Source: Delphinus delphis
Lineage: Eukaryota; Chordata; Mammalia; Artiodactyla; Delphinidae
DNA length: 64,000 nucleotides
Direction of reading: 5' to 3'
NCBI RefSeq assembly: GCF_949987515.2
Contig: NC_082698.1
Location: 35,391,964 to 35,455,963, forward strand
The notes beneath the pieces are model-generated. The model saw nothing but the letters and a program-made list of their open reading frames with translations, did not search any database and had not been told where the DNA came from. Shown here one piece after another: positions 24,640-37,260 of the stretch (its first letter is position 1; each line of letters starts with the position of its first letter). The position numbers and the translations under genes were made by a program.

Positions 24640-26500
24640 TTATTTTTTAAAATTTTTATTGGAGTATAGTTGTTTTACAATGTTGTGTTATTTTCAGGTG
24701 TACAACAAAGTGAATCAGTTATATATATACATATATCCACTTTGTTTTCTATGTCTGTAACTATATTTCTGTTTTGTAGATAAGTTCATTTGTACCCCCT
24801 TTATAGAGTCCACATATAAGCTATATCATATGATATTTGTCTTTCTCTGTCTGACTTATTTCACTCAGTATGACAATCTCTAGTTTCATTCATGTGGCTG
24901 CAAATGGCATTACATTGTTCTTTTTTATGGCTGAGTAATATTCCACTGTATATATGTACCACATCTTCTTTATCCATTCCTCTCTTGATGGACATTTAGG
25001 TTGCTTCCATGTCCTGGCTATTGTAAATAGGGCTGCAATGAACATTGGAGTGCATGTATCTTTTGAAATTAATGTTTTCTCCAGATATATACCCAGGAGT
25101 AGAATTGCTGGGTCATATGGTAGTTCTATTTTTAGTTTTTTAAGGAACCTCCATATCGTTCTCCATAGTGGCTGTACCAATTTACATTCCCACCAACAGC
25201 GTAGGAGGGTTCCCTTTTCCCCACACCCTCTCCAGCATTTATTGTTTGTAGGTTTTTTGATGATGGCCATTCTGGCCTGTGTGAGGTGATATCTCATTGT
25301 AGTTTTTATTTTTTTTAATTAATTATTTATTTATTTATTTTTGGCTGTGTTGGGTCTTCATTTCTGTGCAAGAGCTTTCTCTAGTTGCGGCAAGCGGGGG
25401 CCACTCTTCATCGTGGTGCTCGAGCCTCTCAGTATCACGACCTCTCTTGTTGCGGATCACAGGATCCAGATGTGCAGGCTCATTACTTGTGGCTCACGGG
25501 CCTAGTTGCTCTGCGGCATGTGGGATCTTCCCAGACCAGGACTCGAACCCATGTCCCCTGCATTGGCAGGCAGATTCTCAACCACTGCGCCACCAGGGAA
25601 GCCCTCATTGTAGTTTTGATTTGCATTTCTCTAATAATTAGTGATGTTGAGCATCTTTTTATGTGCTTTTTGGCCATCTGTATGTCTTCTTTGGAGAAAT
25701 GTCTACTTAGATCTTTTGCCCATGTTTTGATTGGGTTGCTTGTTTTTTTTGATATTGAGCTGCATGAGCTGTTCGTATATTTTGGAGAGTAATCCTTTGT
25801 TGGTTGCTTTGTTTGCAAATATTTTCTCCCATTCTGAGGGTTGTCTTTTCATTTTGTTCATGGTTTCTTTTGCTGTGCAACAGCTTTTACGTTTAATTAG
25901 GTCCCATTTGTTTATTTTTGTTTTTATTTTCATTACTGTAGGAGGTGGATCAGAAAAGATCTTGCTGCGATTTATGTCAAGGCATGTTCTTCTGCCTATG
26001 TTTTCCTCTAAGAGTTTTATAGTGTCTGTTCTTACATTTAGGTCTTTAATCCATTTTGAGTTTATTTTGTGCATGGCCTTAGGGGGTGTTCTAATTTCAT
26101 TATTTTACATGTAGCTGTCCAGCTTTCCCAGCACCACTTATTGAAGAGGCTGCCTTTTCTCCATTGTATATTCTTGCCTCCTTTGTTATAGATTAGGTGG
26201 CCATAGGTGCGTTGGTTTATATCTGGACTTTTTATTCTGTTCCACTAATCTATATTCTGTTTTTGTGCCAGTACCATACTGTTTTGATGACTGTAGCTTT
26301 GTAGTATAGTCTGAAGTCAGGGACCCTGATTCCTCCAGTTCCATTTTTCTTTCTCAAGATTGATTTGGCTATTCAGGGTCTTTTGTGTTTCCGTATAAAT
26401 TGTAAATTTTTTTGTTCTAATTCTGTGAAAAATGCCATTGGTAATTTGATAGGGATTGCATTGAATCTGTAGATTCCTTTGGGCAGTATAGTCATTTTCA
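24640..26500 (-). mobile_element. 5'-truncated L1 with SINE inside
   Basis: Artiodactyl-type L1 in minus orientation. The 3' UTR begins at about 24640 (tttttattggagtatagttgttt), and the ORF2 C-terminus is readable on the minus strand at 24890-25297 and 25703-26074, with Trp- and Lys-rich typical L1 text. A SINE splits it at 25307-25603. Near 26500 the sequence jumps to a more upstream L1 segment (ttgcattcctgggattaac), which suggests an internal deletion before the element fades near 26560. Confidence 0.88.
25307..25603 (-). mobile_element. Long CHR-type SINE inside L1
   Basis: Long-form SINE, complement, beginning with an A/T-rich tail and the ggctgtgttgggtcttc segment. The duplication ctcattgtagtttt lies at 25293-25306 and 25604-25617, both within L1 ORF2 sequence. 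Confidence 0.96.
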
Positions 26501-26783
26501 TAAATAAATTAACATTAAACTATACTTGCATTCCTGGGATTAACCTCCTCTGTGGTCATTATGAATGATTCTTTTAGTTTATTTTAAAAATGTTTGTCAA
26601 TGTTTTGTTGTGATTTTCACATATGTACTTCATGACACTAATAATTACTTGTTTAATTGCTAGACTGTAAGTACCAGGAAGACAGAGAACATATTTTTTC
26701 TTATGTTTTAGCATAGTGCCTGGTAGATAAGGGATATTAAAATTAAAGACATGGGACTGGTCCATAGTTAATTTCAGCAATTT

Positions 26784-27088
26784 TTTTTATAGGATTTTTT
26801 TTTCTTAATTAATTTATTTATTTAGGGCTGTGTTGGGTCTTCGTTTCTGTGCGAGGGCTTTCTCTAGTTGTGGCAAGCGGGGACCACTCTTCATCACGGT
26901 GCGTGGGCCTCTCACTATCGCGGCCTCTCTTGTTGCAGAGCACAGGCTCCAGATGCACAGGCTCAGTAGTTGTGGCTCATGGGCCTAGTTGCTCCGCGGC
27001 ATGTGGGATCTTCCCAGACCAGGGCTTGAACCCGTGTCCCCTTCATTAGCAGGCAGATTCTCAACCACTGTGCCACCAGGGAAGCCCC
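26784..27088 (-). mobile_element. Long CHR-type SINE with TSD
   Basis: Long-form SINE in minus orientation. The duplication tcagcaattt lies at 26774-26783 and 27089-27098. The sequence just left (about 26640-26770) resembles an L2 3' end. Confidence 0.93.
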
Positions 27089-27098
27089 TCAGCAATTT

Positions 27099-29300
27099 GT
27101 TTTTAATGGGAGCTCGTTTTCTCAGATATTAGAATTATATTAGATTTATAGAATGAATTGGTTGGTTTTACATCTTTTTGTCCATATTAGAACATCTGGT
27201 TCTGGAGCCTTTTTCTTCCCTTTAATTTTTCAGTTTCTTTCACTACTAATTAGTCTCTTTACACTGTGTACTTCTTTGAGGGGGTTATCTGTGAAATTTA
27301 TATTTTCCTATAGATATTTCAGGTCAGCTGAATTGTATACCCTACTTCATCTGAAATTAATATGGCCATCTGCTTTTTTAAAATTAGTGTTTGCCTAGTG
27401 ACTCTGTTTATCCTTTAACTCCTTGTGATTTTAATAGATGTGTTTATTTTAAGCTATCTCTTGTTGAATATTTTTAAAGATAATCTGAGCGTTCTTGTTA
27501 ATAGTTAGATTATTTACTTAAGTGATTTTATAAGTCTTACGTCTTTGTTTTTCATGACGGGTGGTTATTTTTGTGGGAAGCAGGGAGTGGCTGCTACTGG
27601 AATGTTGGCCAGTTGTCATTTTCTGTGACATTTTCTTGTACAACTCTGAACTTTCTGACTTTGGTTTCCTTCCCTTCGGACTGTTTTGGTTATATCCATC
27701 CTGCTGATTTTCCCCAAACACTACTTTGATCATTCATTTCCCCTTTGAGAATCTCCCTGTTGTCTCCAGAATAAACTTAAGACCCCTTAGGTGGTGTTTA
27801 GAGCCCTCTAACCATAAGGTGTATCTTCTATTGTTTCTCATTAAGCCCGTTCACAAATTATTGTTCCGCTGAATGAGTCTTTGTATCCCTCCTACTCCCT
27901 CCACAAACCTGCCTTGTAGTTTTTTGTGTTTGAACTTTGTTCAAGATTTTATTCACGTTTGGATATTATTTTCCATGTATCCAGATGCTAGTGAGCATCC
28001 TCGGCTCAAGTTGGACCGACTCCACTGAGTCTTCCCTTATTAACAGCAGGAAGTGGGCTTCCGCTCCTGTGTGAGGGAAGGCAGAGAAAGGGACAGGAGG
28101 GTGCCCATGGGTAGATATGATCATCTGCATTGTGGTTCTTGGGATGGATGGGGCATTCATGGTGTTCACTGTATTTGTAAAGATAAATAAAATAAAAGGA
28201 GAGTCATACACGGAGCAATGTTGATAATGTGTTATAAATGAAGAATTATGATTATTTCCATCTGGTATGGCTGTAGCCAAAAAAAAGTCTTCTATTTATA
28301 GACTTTATCTGTTATCTCCCCAATTAGACATAGAGGTCTTGGAACCAGGGACTTGGTGTTGCCTTATTTTTAATCCCCCACTGGACCCTGCAAGAAGATA
28401 AGTTTGGCTCGGAAGTCAAGAAACTTAAATATTGGAATCATGCTATCATGTTTATAGTCCTAGCACTGAGAACTTGTGTGATGAACTTGTTTGACACTTA
28501 AAAAAATTTTTTTTTAGTGTTTTTTGAGTTAAAAAATGGTTTCATGCTCCGTTTCATTTCATCCTTTCAACAGAGTCATCTAACCTTTATGGGTCATAGA
28601 TGCCTTTGAAAATGAGGAATTGGAGTTACATGATTTTATGGTTTCTTCCCTCTTCAAAGTTCTTTAATTTCATGATGAATTTTTTGTAGACTATACCGAA
28701 AGCAGACTTGGAGATTTCTCAGGTAAATACCAAAGAATTATAGGGAGCAGCTGTGACTAGATACTTCAAATTTGAAGAATTAAAACTCTTGTCAAATACT
28801 GGAATAATTTTCACATTTGTGAGGAAAGATCAAGAAACAGGAGGATTATCAAGCTTCAGTTTACTGGAAATGATAATGATATCTTGACTGAAAGAAAAAA
28901 CTGGAAGGGAATATCAACAGTTCACTTTAAACAGTTTCTCTTTGGGCTCATTAGATATAGGATAAATACCAAATGTACATCTTTATTCTACGTGCAGTTT
29001 TAAGGGCTACAACATATTTTAATTTAAGCTAGCCTTATCTCAGGTTGTTCTCTCTCCTCCCCTCCCCCCTTCAGTGCATGTGAACAAAAAAGTATATACA
29101 CACACTGGACCATGCATTTTTCTTGAACATTTCCTGAATCTGCTACCTTGAGTCTTGCCATTTAACCCTCCTATTGAATTCTATTCAGTATTCAATGTGC
29201 AACTTCAATACTAATTATTTATATAACTTTTCCTTTAACTTCCCAGTTCAAATTGATCATCCCCCAATCTACCTCCTCATTCCTTCAGGTATTATATATA

Positions 29301-29351
<51 letters not shown>

Positions 29352-30639
29352 CGGTGGCACTTCCCATGTACTGCCTTATTGTAAATGTGCATATGTCTGT
29401 CTTTTCTAGATTTAAAGCTTGTGGACAGGTACTTGGTAATATTTTTCTTTGTGTCCCACCTAGGAATCATAATAGTTACTGGCCTATGGTAATTGCTCAC
29501 TAAAGAGAATAGCTTGGAACAAAGTTTTCTGAACCCCCCCTTTTAAATGAAATATTATGTAAGATTCAAATATGGAGAAGAGATTAAAAGGACATTTTGT
29601 TAGTATAAGCTGTTCGTTTGAATTTGCGACATTCGATTACTATAAAGTCATTCAAAAGATCAATGAGGCTGATTTAATAAACTTCCAATGAAATTTGTGT
29701 TTATAGAAAACAGTTCTAGTCACATCAATCTAAGCATCCGATTTAATTTTCTCTCTCTTTTCATTCTGTGTCTCTCTGTATCTCTTTCTCTCTCTCATAT
29801 ACACACACACTCTCTCTTTACATGGTATCCAGAAAATCTGGGTTCACATAGATGAGTAGCTGCACATGGTAGTATCTTTTAATAGCTTGCTCTTCAATTT
29901 AACTGTTACAGTAGCTCAAAAGAGTAGGAAATGCTCATTTCAAATTAATATCACAGCAAGTAACAAGTGCATGCAATTATTAATTGTTCAGTTTAAAGAG
30001 TCAATTAATGTGTTCCTTGGCCATCTTAATTTGTCACCATTTAGCAGAAAATACCATATGAATGTATCTTGTCATTTAATTGAGAGGAGCACACGTCTGT
30101 TGTGCTGTATTGGCTTGTATGATTTTATGTGAGTAGACATGGGTAGGTCTGAATTTTAGCAAAACAAAACAAGAAAAGACCTGCAGTCTTCTTAATCAGC
30201 ATCACATTCCCAAGAAGTTCAAATATATCCACAAGGAAACTTTATCATGAGGGCTCCAGAAAAAGGCAGAGGTAACCAGGCAGCACAAATTAAATCATTT
30301 GGGGTCTGCTTTTTGTTAAAATTTGATAGAGAACACAAGTGAGTGTGGCTGATGCTCTATAGCACAGTTCCAAAAAAATGATTGATATATTTTAACAATG
30401 AAATTTGAACCAAATATTTGCAGAACCCTGGTAGCCATGTTTGACTACTCACACAACTAGGATAAAAGATGTTGGCATTGGAAGGTTTCATCATGTCTAA
30501 CCCTTTCATTTTTCCAGATAGGAATCGCAATGGTGTGTGAAAGTCTCCAGCACAATGTTTAGTGTCTGCATTAAATGTTTATTTTCTTGAACTAATGAAT
30601 AAATAAATGAGATAAGAGAAAGAATGGTAAGTGTTAATA
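27099..30639. other. Mostly unassigned; old L1/L2 traces
   Basis: No supported gene. About 27100-27500 resembles old L1 text, and about 27735-27950 resembles L2. A pyrimidine-rich patch with CT repeats is at 29745-29815. An L2-like tail ending in AATAAATAAATGA lies near 30510-30610. The 104-residue minus-strand frame at 27966-28280 has no recognisable domain. Confidence 0.4.
29305..29348. repeat. (CA)n microsatellite
   Basis: About 22 CA units. Confidence 0.97.
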
Positions 30640-30860
30640 CTTATCGAATATTTACCATATGCCAGACACTCTGCTAAGTGCTTATAACAAACCTGGGATT
30701 GTACTATTATTATTCCCATTTTACAGATAAGAAAACTGAGGCATAAAGAGATCAAGTAACACGTTCAGTGTTGCCCAGCTTATACATGGCGGAGCATGGA
30801 TTTAAATTCTGGCTCTGTGATCTCCCTAAATCCAAACATTTAACCATGGCACTATACCAG
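30640..30860 (-). repeat. MIR SINE
   Basis: One of the better-preserved MIRs here: atgccagacactctgctaag at about 30659, then the cccattttacagataagaaa core at about 30715, and the tRNA-derived end with ccatggcactata at about 30844. Confidence 0.85.
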
Positions 30861-31525
30861 CGAGATGCATTTAGCAAGCACAGTGCTTTCTCTAGTGGCT
30901 TATTTTTGTTTAATTGTAGCTGATTTTATGCAACCATGCAAGGCTGATCTGTTTTATTCATCATTTTCATTGAACTACAGTGATTCTTAATTGTCTGTTA
31001 ACCTTCAGCCGTACATTTGCCAAGAGCATTTAAAGAAAGAGATCATGTCTGGGCACTTGGATTTATAAAGTAGGTTTGATGTTCCCAGTGAGCCTTTCCG
31101 CATTCTTTTCAGTTCAGGCAGATGCACTGATGTGTGTGGGGTGTCCTTACTGACAGTTTTATCGTGGGCAGAACAGACAAAAATAGCATTGAAAACCAAA
31201 GTTCTTGGTTATTTCTTCTACTTTACATTTCAGTGATGGTTGATTTTGTAGCTCAGCAGGACTAGTTTTGAAGACCATACGGGAAAAAAAAAATCACAAA
31301 AGGAGAGTCAAAGTAAAGGCCTTGAGAATTGCTGGGTCTTTATGCTGCTTTGAAGAGCTTTTTGTTGTGCAATAATACAAATAGCTTAGAAAGAAGGAAA
31401 TAATATTTGTTTAAATGATCATTGTTTACTTCTCGTTTCAGTAGTTATTTAGCTGGTGGATGTACTGAGAAACTTCATAAGGAAGGCCTCATATTCTCTG
31501 TGGGAGAAGGATGTCAGTACATAGT

Positions 31526-31552
31526 TATGATATGATATGATATGATATGATA
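31526..31552. repeat. (TATGA)n short tandem repeat
   Basis: About five tandem copies of the pentanucleotide. Confidence 0.9.
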
Positions 31553-31937
31553 ATGTTACTTCTCAGGTGCTATAGGATCTCAGTAATGAGAGTGAGCAGC
31601 TGGAGGTGGGGCACAGAAGGGAAGAGCTTCACAGTGGAGGTGACACTTGAGCAAGGTATTGAAGGATGAATAGGAGTTTACTAGGTTGGGAAGTGGGGAT
31701 TAGAAGTGTACAGACTCTTCTGGACATTTGCATTTTGGCCCATGACAGTGCTTCCCAGCATTTTTCATTGACTTCTTCTCTTTCTTTATCTTCACTTTAT
31801 GTCAGAGGGGAAAAGCAACCACAAGTGACTAACTGAAATAAGATACTCTTATTTTTTCTATTATTTTTGATAAGAGGTCTTAAAAAAGCAGTTAATTCAG
31901 TTTGTTTGGTTTAGATAGTACCTTTATTCTTCTCTCG

Positions 31938-31969
31938 TACTAATACATTGATATCACAATGTATTAGTA
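31938..31969. repeat. Perfect 13-bp inverted repeat, 6-nt loop
   Basis: Arms tactaatacattg (31938-31950) and caatgtattagta (31957-31969) are exact complements around the loop atatca. Function unknown. Confidence 0.9.
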
Positions 31970-32379
31970 AAAAAAATGTGCAAAGAGAATTGGGTTCCTG
32001 CAGAAGTAGACATCAGGAACAGTCATTTTCTTTTGGGCTTTATATCTGGACCCAGTTGAATTCTTGGTCTCCAAATGATTGGTTTTATCTGCTTTTCACA
32101 AGATTAGTACAGTCTTTTGTAGCTACACATATGTAGGTTTTTCCTGTAAGAATTTGAGATCTTCCTTGTTATGTTGTGTCCATGATCGTGGATTTTTCAG
32201 AAGAGCTCTGTTTAAAATGTTCTGCTTTGTTGACCCCTTAAGAATACCACGGATCGATTGGTTTTAGGTTTGGAATGTTAACTTTATATACTAGGCAACT
32301 AGTGTTGGTTATCAAATCAAGCGTGAGGTGTGTAGCATGATGGCAAGGCACCTACATGGAGACATTTTCCTGACATTTT

Positions 32380-33180
32380 CAGTTTCCTCGTCTGTAAAAT
32401 GCGAATAATAATGGTACCTCCCTCACGGGGCTGCAATGGAAATTGGGGGAGCTAATGTGTAAAACACTTAGCAGCCGACGGAAGTGTTGGTTCTTCATCC
32501 CCATCCCCAGCTGCCGGTGGAAGGTAGTGAGCTTGGTCTGCACTGTTTACTGATGGACCCTAAGCATGCCAGGTAATTGCCGTAACCTTTGGCTGCCTTT
32601 GACAATGCTGTCAACCACTCGGTAATATTAGTAGTCTTTCCTGTGCCAGGCCTCTTTCCCCTACAACTGGCCGTTGTAGCTCCAGGGTAATTTAATAGTA
32701 ATAGAAGGTGAATCATTTATTCAGTAAATATTTATTGAGTACCCACGACCCAGACTCTGTAGGGGTTGTGAATGGCGATTTACCGAATAACTAGGGTGTG
32801 GACCCTGCCCTTGGGAGGGTGCGCTCATTGTTGTAAACAAATAGTAAGGCAGCAGGAGGCCAGAGCGAGAGGTAAACTAGTGAAGTGGTTAAAGCGTGCT
32901 GATTCTGGAGCCAGGGTGTGTGGGTTCACATCCCAGCTCGTCTGCTTACCAGTTCGCCAGCCAGATACCGTCTCTGTGCCTCAGTTTCCTCATCTGTAAA
33001 ATGCGAATAATCCTAGTACCTCCCTCGCAGGGCTGCAATGGGGATTGGGTAAGCTAACGTGTGAAACACTTATTACTGCAGCTGATGGAAGTGTTGGCTC
33101 TTCATGCCCATCCCCAGCTGCCGGCAGAAGACGGTGAACTTGGTCTGCACTGTTGACTGAGGGATCCTAAGCATGGCAGG
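32380..33180 (+). repeat. Local direct duplication of MIR plus flank
   Basis: The block 32380-32573 recurs at 32982-33180 with high similarity. The shared part starts in the MIR tail and continues about 110 bp beyond it into sequence that is not MIR (aagtgttggttcttcatcccc against aagtgttggctcttcatgccc). This is a segmental duplication with about 600-bp spacing and not two independent MIR insertions. Confidence 0.88.
32880..33075 (+). repeat. MIR SINE
   Basis: Nearly complete MIR: agtggttaaagcgtgctgatt at about 32881, a ctggagccagggtgtgtgggttcac stretch and the cctcagtttcctcatctgtaa core at about 32980-33000. The partial MIR at 32380-32470 is its duplicate. Confidence 0.85.
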
Positions 33181-34606
33181 CACATAGTAGGCACTCCTCC
33201 TGAATAAATACGTTGAATGATAAGGGAGGGTGTGACGATGGGCTTTGTGAGTCTAGCTGAGTGAGTAAACGATGGAGTTACGGGTCCAACGGGGAGTCAG
33301 AAACTTTCTAGTTTACTCAGTTTCTAGATTTCTGTCCTGCTCATTCGGAAGAGAGATCGTTATGATTAAAGAATGCCGTTTTTATGAGAAGGTCTTCCTG
33401 AGAAAATGCAACAGCACAGAAGATGGTTCTTCCCGTGTCCTCTGCTGGAGGGGAAGGAGGGCTCCCAGCGTAACCTTTCACCCCCTGTGGACATCTTATG
33501 CGGGGCTGGCCTCCTGGGGGTTGTTGTGGCCACTCCTGTCATCTGCTTCTTCCCTGCTCTTTCTGTCTACATTGAACAAACATCTTGAAGGTAAATGTCA
33601 AGACTAGGAGCTTAATTTGTCACATTGAGTGCAGCTGTGTGTGGAACTGCACTTTGCATTTTAATGTCCTGCTTATTCCAGAAAAGTGGCATTTTACAGA
33701 TTTCCTGTATTATTCATGAATTTCAAGGCTTTGTGGTTTTAAAAATAAAAGTTCAGGTAATAACCGAGAGTAAAGGGAAGTTAGACTCTGTCAGGGTTTC
33801 TCACCCTTTCCCCATCTCATCGCTTTTCCATTTTTTAAGCATTTCCTATCTTGTTCCTATGTCATGTACCCTGAGGTCAGGAACAGACACACATGGAGTG
33901 TTAACCCAGGCATCACAGCTGGCCTCTTTATTAGCTTGAAAGTTCCCAAGAGAATGTGTGTGAGAAGAAAAAACATCACTGACCTGCGTAGAGAAATATG
34001 AACAGGTCTCTAGCAGCAGGCAAGTATACCCAGCCTTTTCCTGCGGCTGAAGCGGATGAACCTTTCTTAGCTGAGGCCTACCCTCGGCCACTTGGCACTG
34101 ACAGAGCGTGAAGGCCCCCAAGGCAGTTATCCTGCTTGTTGGGTGTGTGGGCAAACGCTGAGCTGGTGGTCCTCCAGCTGCTTTTCTAAATTATGTGTTT
34201 TTAATGAAAACACAGGTTGATTCAGGTTGCAGATCAACCTGGGCAGAATGTGCTGAGGAAGTTCCTCCCCAGAAAGGCCTGGAAGGAGCAGTATTTTGTC
34301 TGGAAGCCAGGTGGTGTGAAAGCTCCTCACAGAAAAGCCACATCCCCATGGGCACATGAATCTAGGTTGGGAAGCACACTCCAGGGGCAGGTACATTCTC
34401 ACGTTGGGTTGCTTAGCAGGCCACACAGTGACTGTTTCCTAGCTCTCCTGGGAAGCGCTGCTGAGGGCTGGAGGACTTTGTGGACCTCTGTACTCAGGGC
34501 TCAGTCCTTATCATCAGGCATTACAGTGCACTTTGAAGAGCAGTAAGAAATATTGGGGAAAAAACCCCATGATGTTAAGACTGCATAAAGAATAAGGATC
34601 AACTAT
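33181..34606. other. No gene or repeat recognised
   Basis: Unassigned sequence of fairly balanced composition. Several 100-residue frames exist (for example 33272-33607 and 34217-34546 plus, 33846-34154 minus), none with a recognisable domain, conserved start context or splice structure that I could support. Confidence 0.4.
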
Positions 34607-34708
34607 AAAAAAAAGTCACAAACAATAAATGCTGGAGAGGGTGTGGAGAAAAGGGAGCCCTCCTACACTGTTGGTGGGAATGTACATTGGTGCAGCCACT
34701 GTGGAGAG

Positions 34709-34846
34709 TTATCTATTCTATATATAATAGTTTGCATCTGCTAACCCTAAACTCACAATCCATCCCTCCCCCCTCCCCTTGGCAACCACAAGTCTGTTCT
34801 TTATATCTGTGAGTCTGTTTCTGTTTAATAGATAAGTTGATTTGTG
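34709..34846 (-). mobile_element. Inverted L1 3' UTR piece inside L1
   Basis: About 138 bp that is the complement of the L1 3' UTR segment found downstream at about 35451-35589 in the same element. It sits between gtggagag and aaaacactatgg, where intact L1s read straight through. Confidence 0.8.
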
Positions 34847-35104
34847 AAAACACTATGGGGGTTCCCCCCAGAAACCTAAAAATAGAGTTGCCGTATGATC
34901 CAGCAATCCCACTCCTGGGCATGTATCCAGAAAAACAACTATAACTCAAAAAGATACATGCACCCCTATATTCATACGGCAACACTATTTACAATAGCCA
35001 AGACATGGAAACAACCTAAATGTCCATCAACAGATGAATGGATAAAGAAGATGTGGTCTATATATACAATGGAATATTACTCAGCCATAAAAAAGAATGA
35101 AATA

Positions 35105-35320
35105 GGGCTTCCCTGGTGGCGCAGTGGTTGAGAGTCCGCCTGCTGATGTAGGGGACACGGGTTCGTGCCCCGGTCCAGGAAGATCCCACGTGCCGCGGAG
35201 CGGCTGGGCCCATGAGCCATGGCCGCTGAGCCTGCGTGTCCGGAGCCTGTGCTCCGCAACGGGAGAGGCCACAACAGTGAGAGGCCCGTGTACCGCAAAA
35301 AAAAAAAAGAAAAAAAAAAA
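35105..35320 (+). mobile_element. Short CHR-type SINE inside L1
   Basis: Complete short form, plus strand. The duplication aaaagaatgaaata lies at 35091-35104 and 35321-35334, in L1 ORF2 sequence. Confidence 0.96.
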
Positions 35321-35740
35321 AAAAGAATGAAATAATGTCATTTGCGGCAACATGGATGGACCTAGAGATTATGATACCAAGTGAAGTAAGTCAGAGAAAG
35401 ACAAATATATGATATCACCTATATGTGGAATCTAAAATATGACAAAAATGCACTTATCTATGAAACAGAAACAGACTCACAGACATAGAAAACAAACTTA
35501 CGGTTACCAAAGGGGAAAGTTGGTGGGGAGGGATAAATTAGGAGTTTGGGATGAGCAGATACAAACTACTGTATATAAAATAGATGAACAACAAGGTCCT
35601 ACTGTATAACATAGGGAACTATATTCAATATCTTGTAATAACCTATAATTAAAAAAAAATACGTAACTGAATCACTTTGCTGTACCCCAGAAACTAACAC
35701 AATATTGTAAGTCAACTATACTTCAGTAAAAACAATAAAT

Positions 35741-36364
35741 TAAAAAAATGCCCAAATCCCAAAATTAATGAAAGGAAAAAATACCTGGCCATATACTAGT
35801 GAAATATCAGTGATTGCCTGATATAGCATGTATTATTTTTAGAAGTCCTTAAATGATATTAATAAAATACTGTGTATGTTCATTGAAAAACAAAAGGATC
35901 CATCTATAGTAAATATTATTTAAAATACATCACAAAAATGGAGGCTGGAAGTTAACACTTTAACCACAGGCAAAGTGTTAGGATTGATGGGGGGAAAATA
36001 TAGGGGTGCCACTCAGTTATTCAGATAATATTTATTTAGTGGCTATATACCAGGTAACAAGTCATGTACTATATGGAGGTGTGTGTGTGTGTATCAGAGA
36101 GAGAGAAAAAAGAGAGAGAGAAAGAAACAGACAGATGGGGGACCTTAAATAGGTGAAAAGGAATTTGCATCTAGGGTTTAAAAATCCCTTAGACTCTTCT
36201 TGGCTTTCACCAAGAAGACAGCATTCAATGTGTATGTCTCTGCCACTTCTTCAGTTCGATTACCTCAATTAGATATTTAGGTCTGTCTGAGTGATCAAAC
36301 ACCTTTGATATTTCTTATACTTCTAAGTGATGTCTGTGGGACAGATAAGTCTTTTGCTACAGTT
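35741..36364. other. Unassigned, with GT and AG runs
   Basis: No gene seen. A short (GT)n followed by an (AG)n-rich tract lies at 36080-36125. Confidence 0.4.
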
Positions 36365-36780
36365 GTTTGTGTGTTTCATTCATTCATTCATCCAACCAAT
36401 ATTTAATGCCTGTCAGCCATTGTACCAGGGTTTGGATTTCGTGCTGATCAAGGAAGAACATGGTTGCTATCCTAATGCATCTTACCTTACTGAGGATCCA
36501 AACAAATAAGTGTGTAGTCATGGTCCAGGGTAGTTGATGCTGTGATGAGGAGATGCTCTAGGAGCTCAGAATAGGGCTCTCAGTAACACTGGAGAGTCTG
36601 GAGGAAGCTGCGTCCAAGCTGGTATGTAGAGAATGAGTAGGACTTAGCCTAGGAAAGACTGTGGAGTATTCCAGGCAGAGTAGCATCCAGTGCGATAGCT
36701 GGGAGCGTGAGTGTTCCCCAGAGTGGTCAAGAGCACGGACAGCTGATGCATGAGCTGGGCAGTAGAATAGAACTATATGT
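36365..36780 (+). repeat. Ancient interspersed repeat fragment
   Basis: Starts with TTCATTCATTCATCC-type text and a tgtaccagggtttggatttcg stretch, followed by a tattccaggcagagtagcat segment near 36667. Same unnamed family as 590-1455. Confidence 0.5.
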
Positions 36781-37044
36781 ACTTGTGCTAATGATGCTGA
36801 GTCACACAACCAGCTATTACAGATTCTGAATTGAGGCTTTATCCTGACTGATCATCTTGGAGAGTGAGTGAGTTCCACAGAGGACCAAGTAGGAGAGTGG
36901 TCAGGTCAGCACACATTAATTCCCATTCCTTCAAGAAACCTCTTGGCTTCCTTACACTTTACCGATACTGGCCCAGTTGTGCTCACTACTCCATTTGTGA
37001 GAATTCTGGGAATTTTTTTTTAAACTATGTATTAATAGAATTCG

Positions 37045-37260
37045 TTCTTTTAGCTGCTGTTTATTGAAGACAACCTATGTGCCAGGAACTGTACCAAGGA
37101 TTTTACAGATGTTCTTATTTAAACCCTGATGTGGTCCTGTAAGGGAGGAGCTGTTATCCCTGTTGTGCAGATGAGGACCAGAGGCTCATAGAGATGTAGA
37201 GCAGGGATTCAAACCCAGGCTGTTTATCTCAGAGGCTGGGCTTGGAATCCCAATGCTTGA
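37045..37260 (-). repeat. MIR SINE
   Basis: Complement of MIR: cctatgtgccaggaactgtacc at about 37074, a gcagatgaggaccagaggctc core and a ggattcaaacccaggctg end at about 37206. Confidence 0.85.

Larger units (their letters stand above)
30861..32379. other. Unassigned; ancient repeat piece
   Basis: No gene seen. About 31600-31700 resembles the unnamed ancient repeat of 590-1455 (gaggtgacacttgagcaagg). A short pentanucleotide array and a perfect hairpin lie inside this stretch and are listed separately. Confidence 0.4.
34607..35740 (+). mobile_element. 5'-truncated L1 with inverted insert and SINE
   Basis: Plus-strand L1 starting near the ORF2 C-terminus (acaataaatgctggagagggt at about 34624), through the ORF2 end and the 3' UTR to the poly(A)-like end near 35740. 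It is interrupted by an inverted copy of its own 3' UTR (34709-34846) and by a SINE (35105-35320). I could not identify a clear TSD. Confidence 0.85.
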
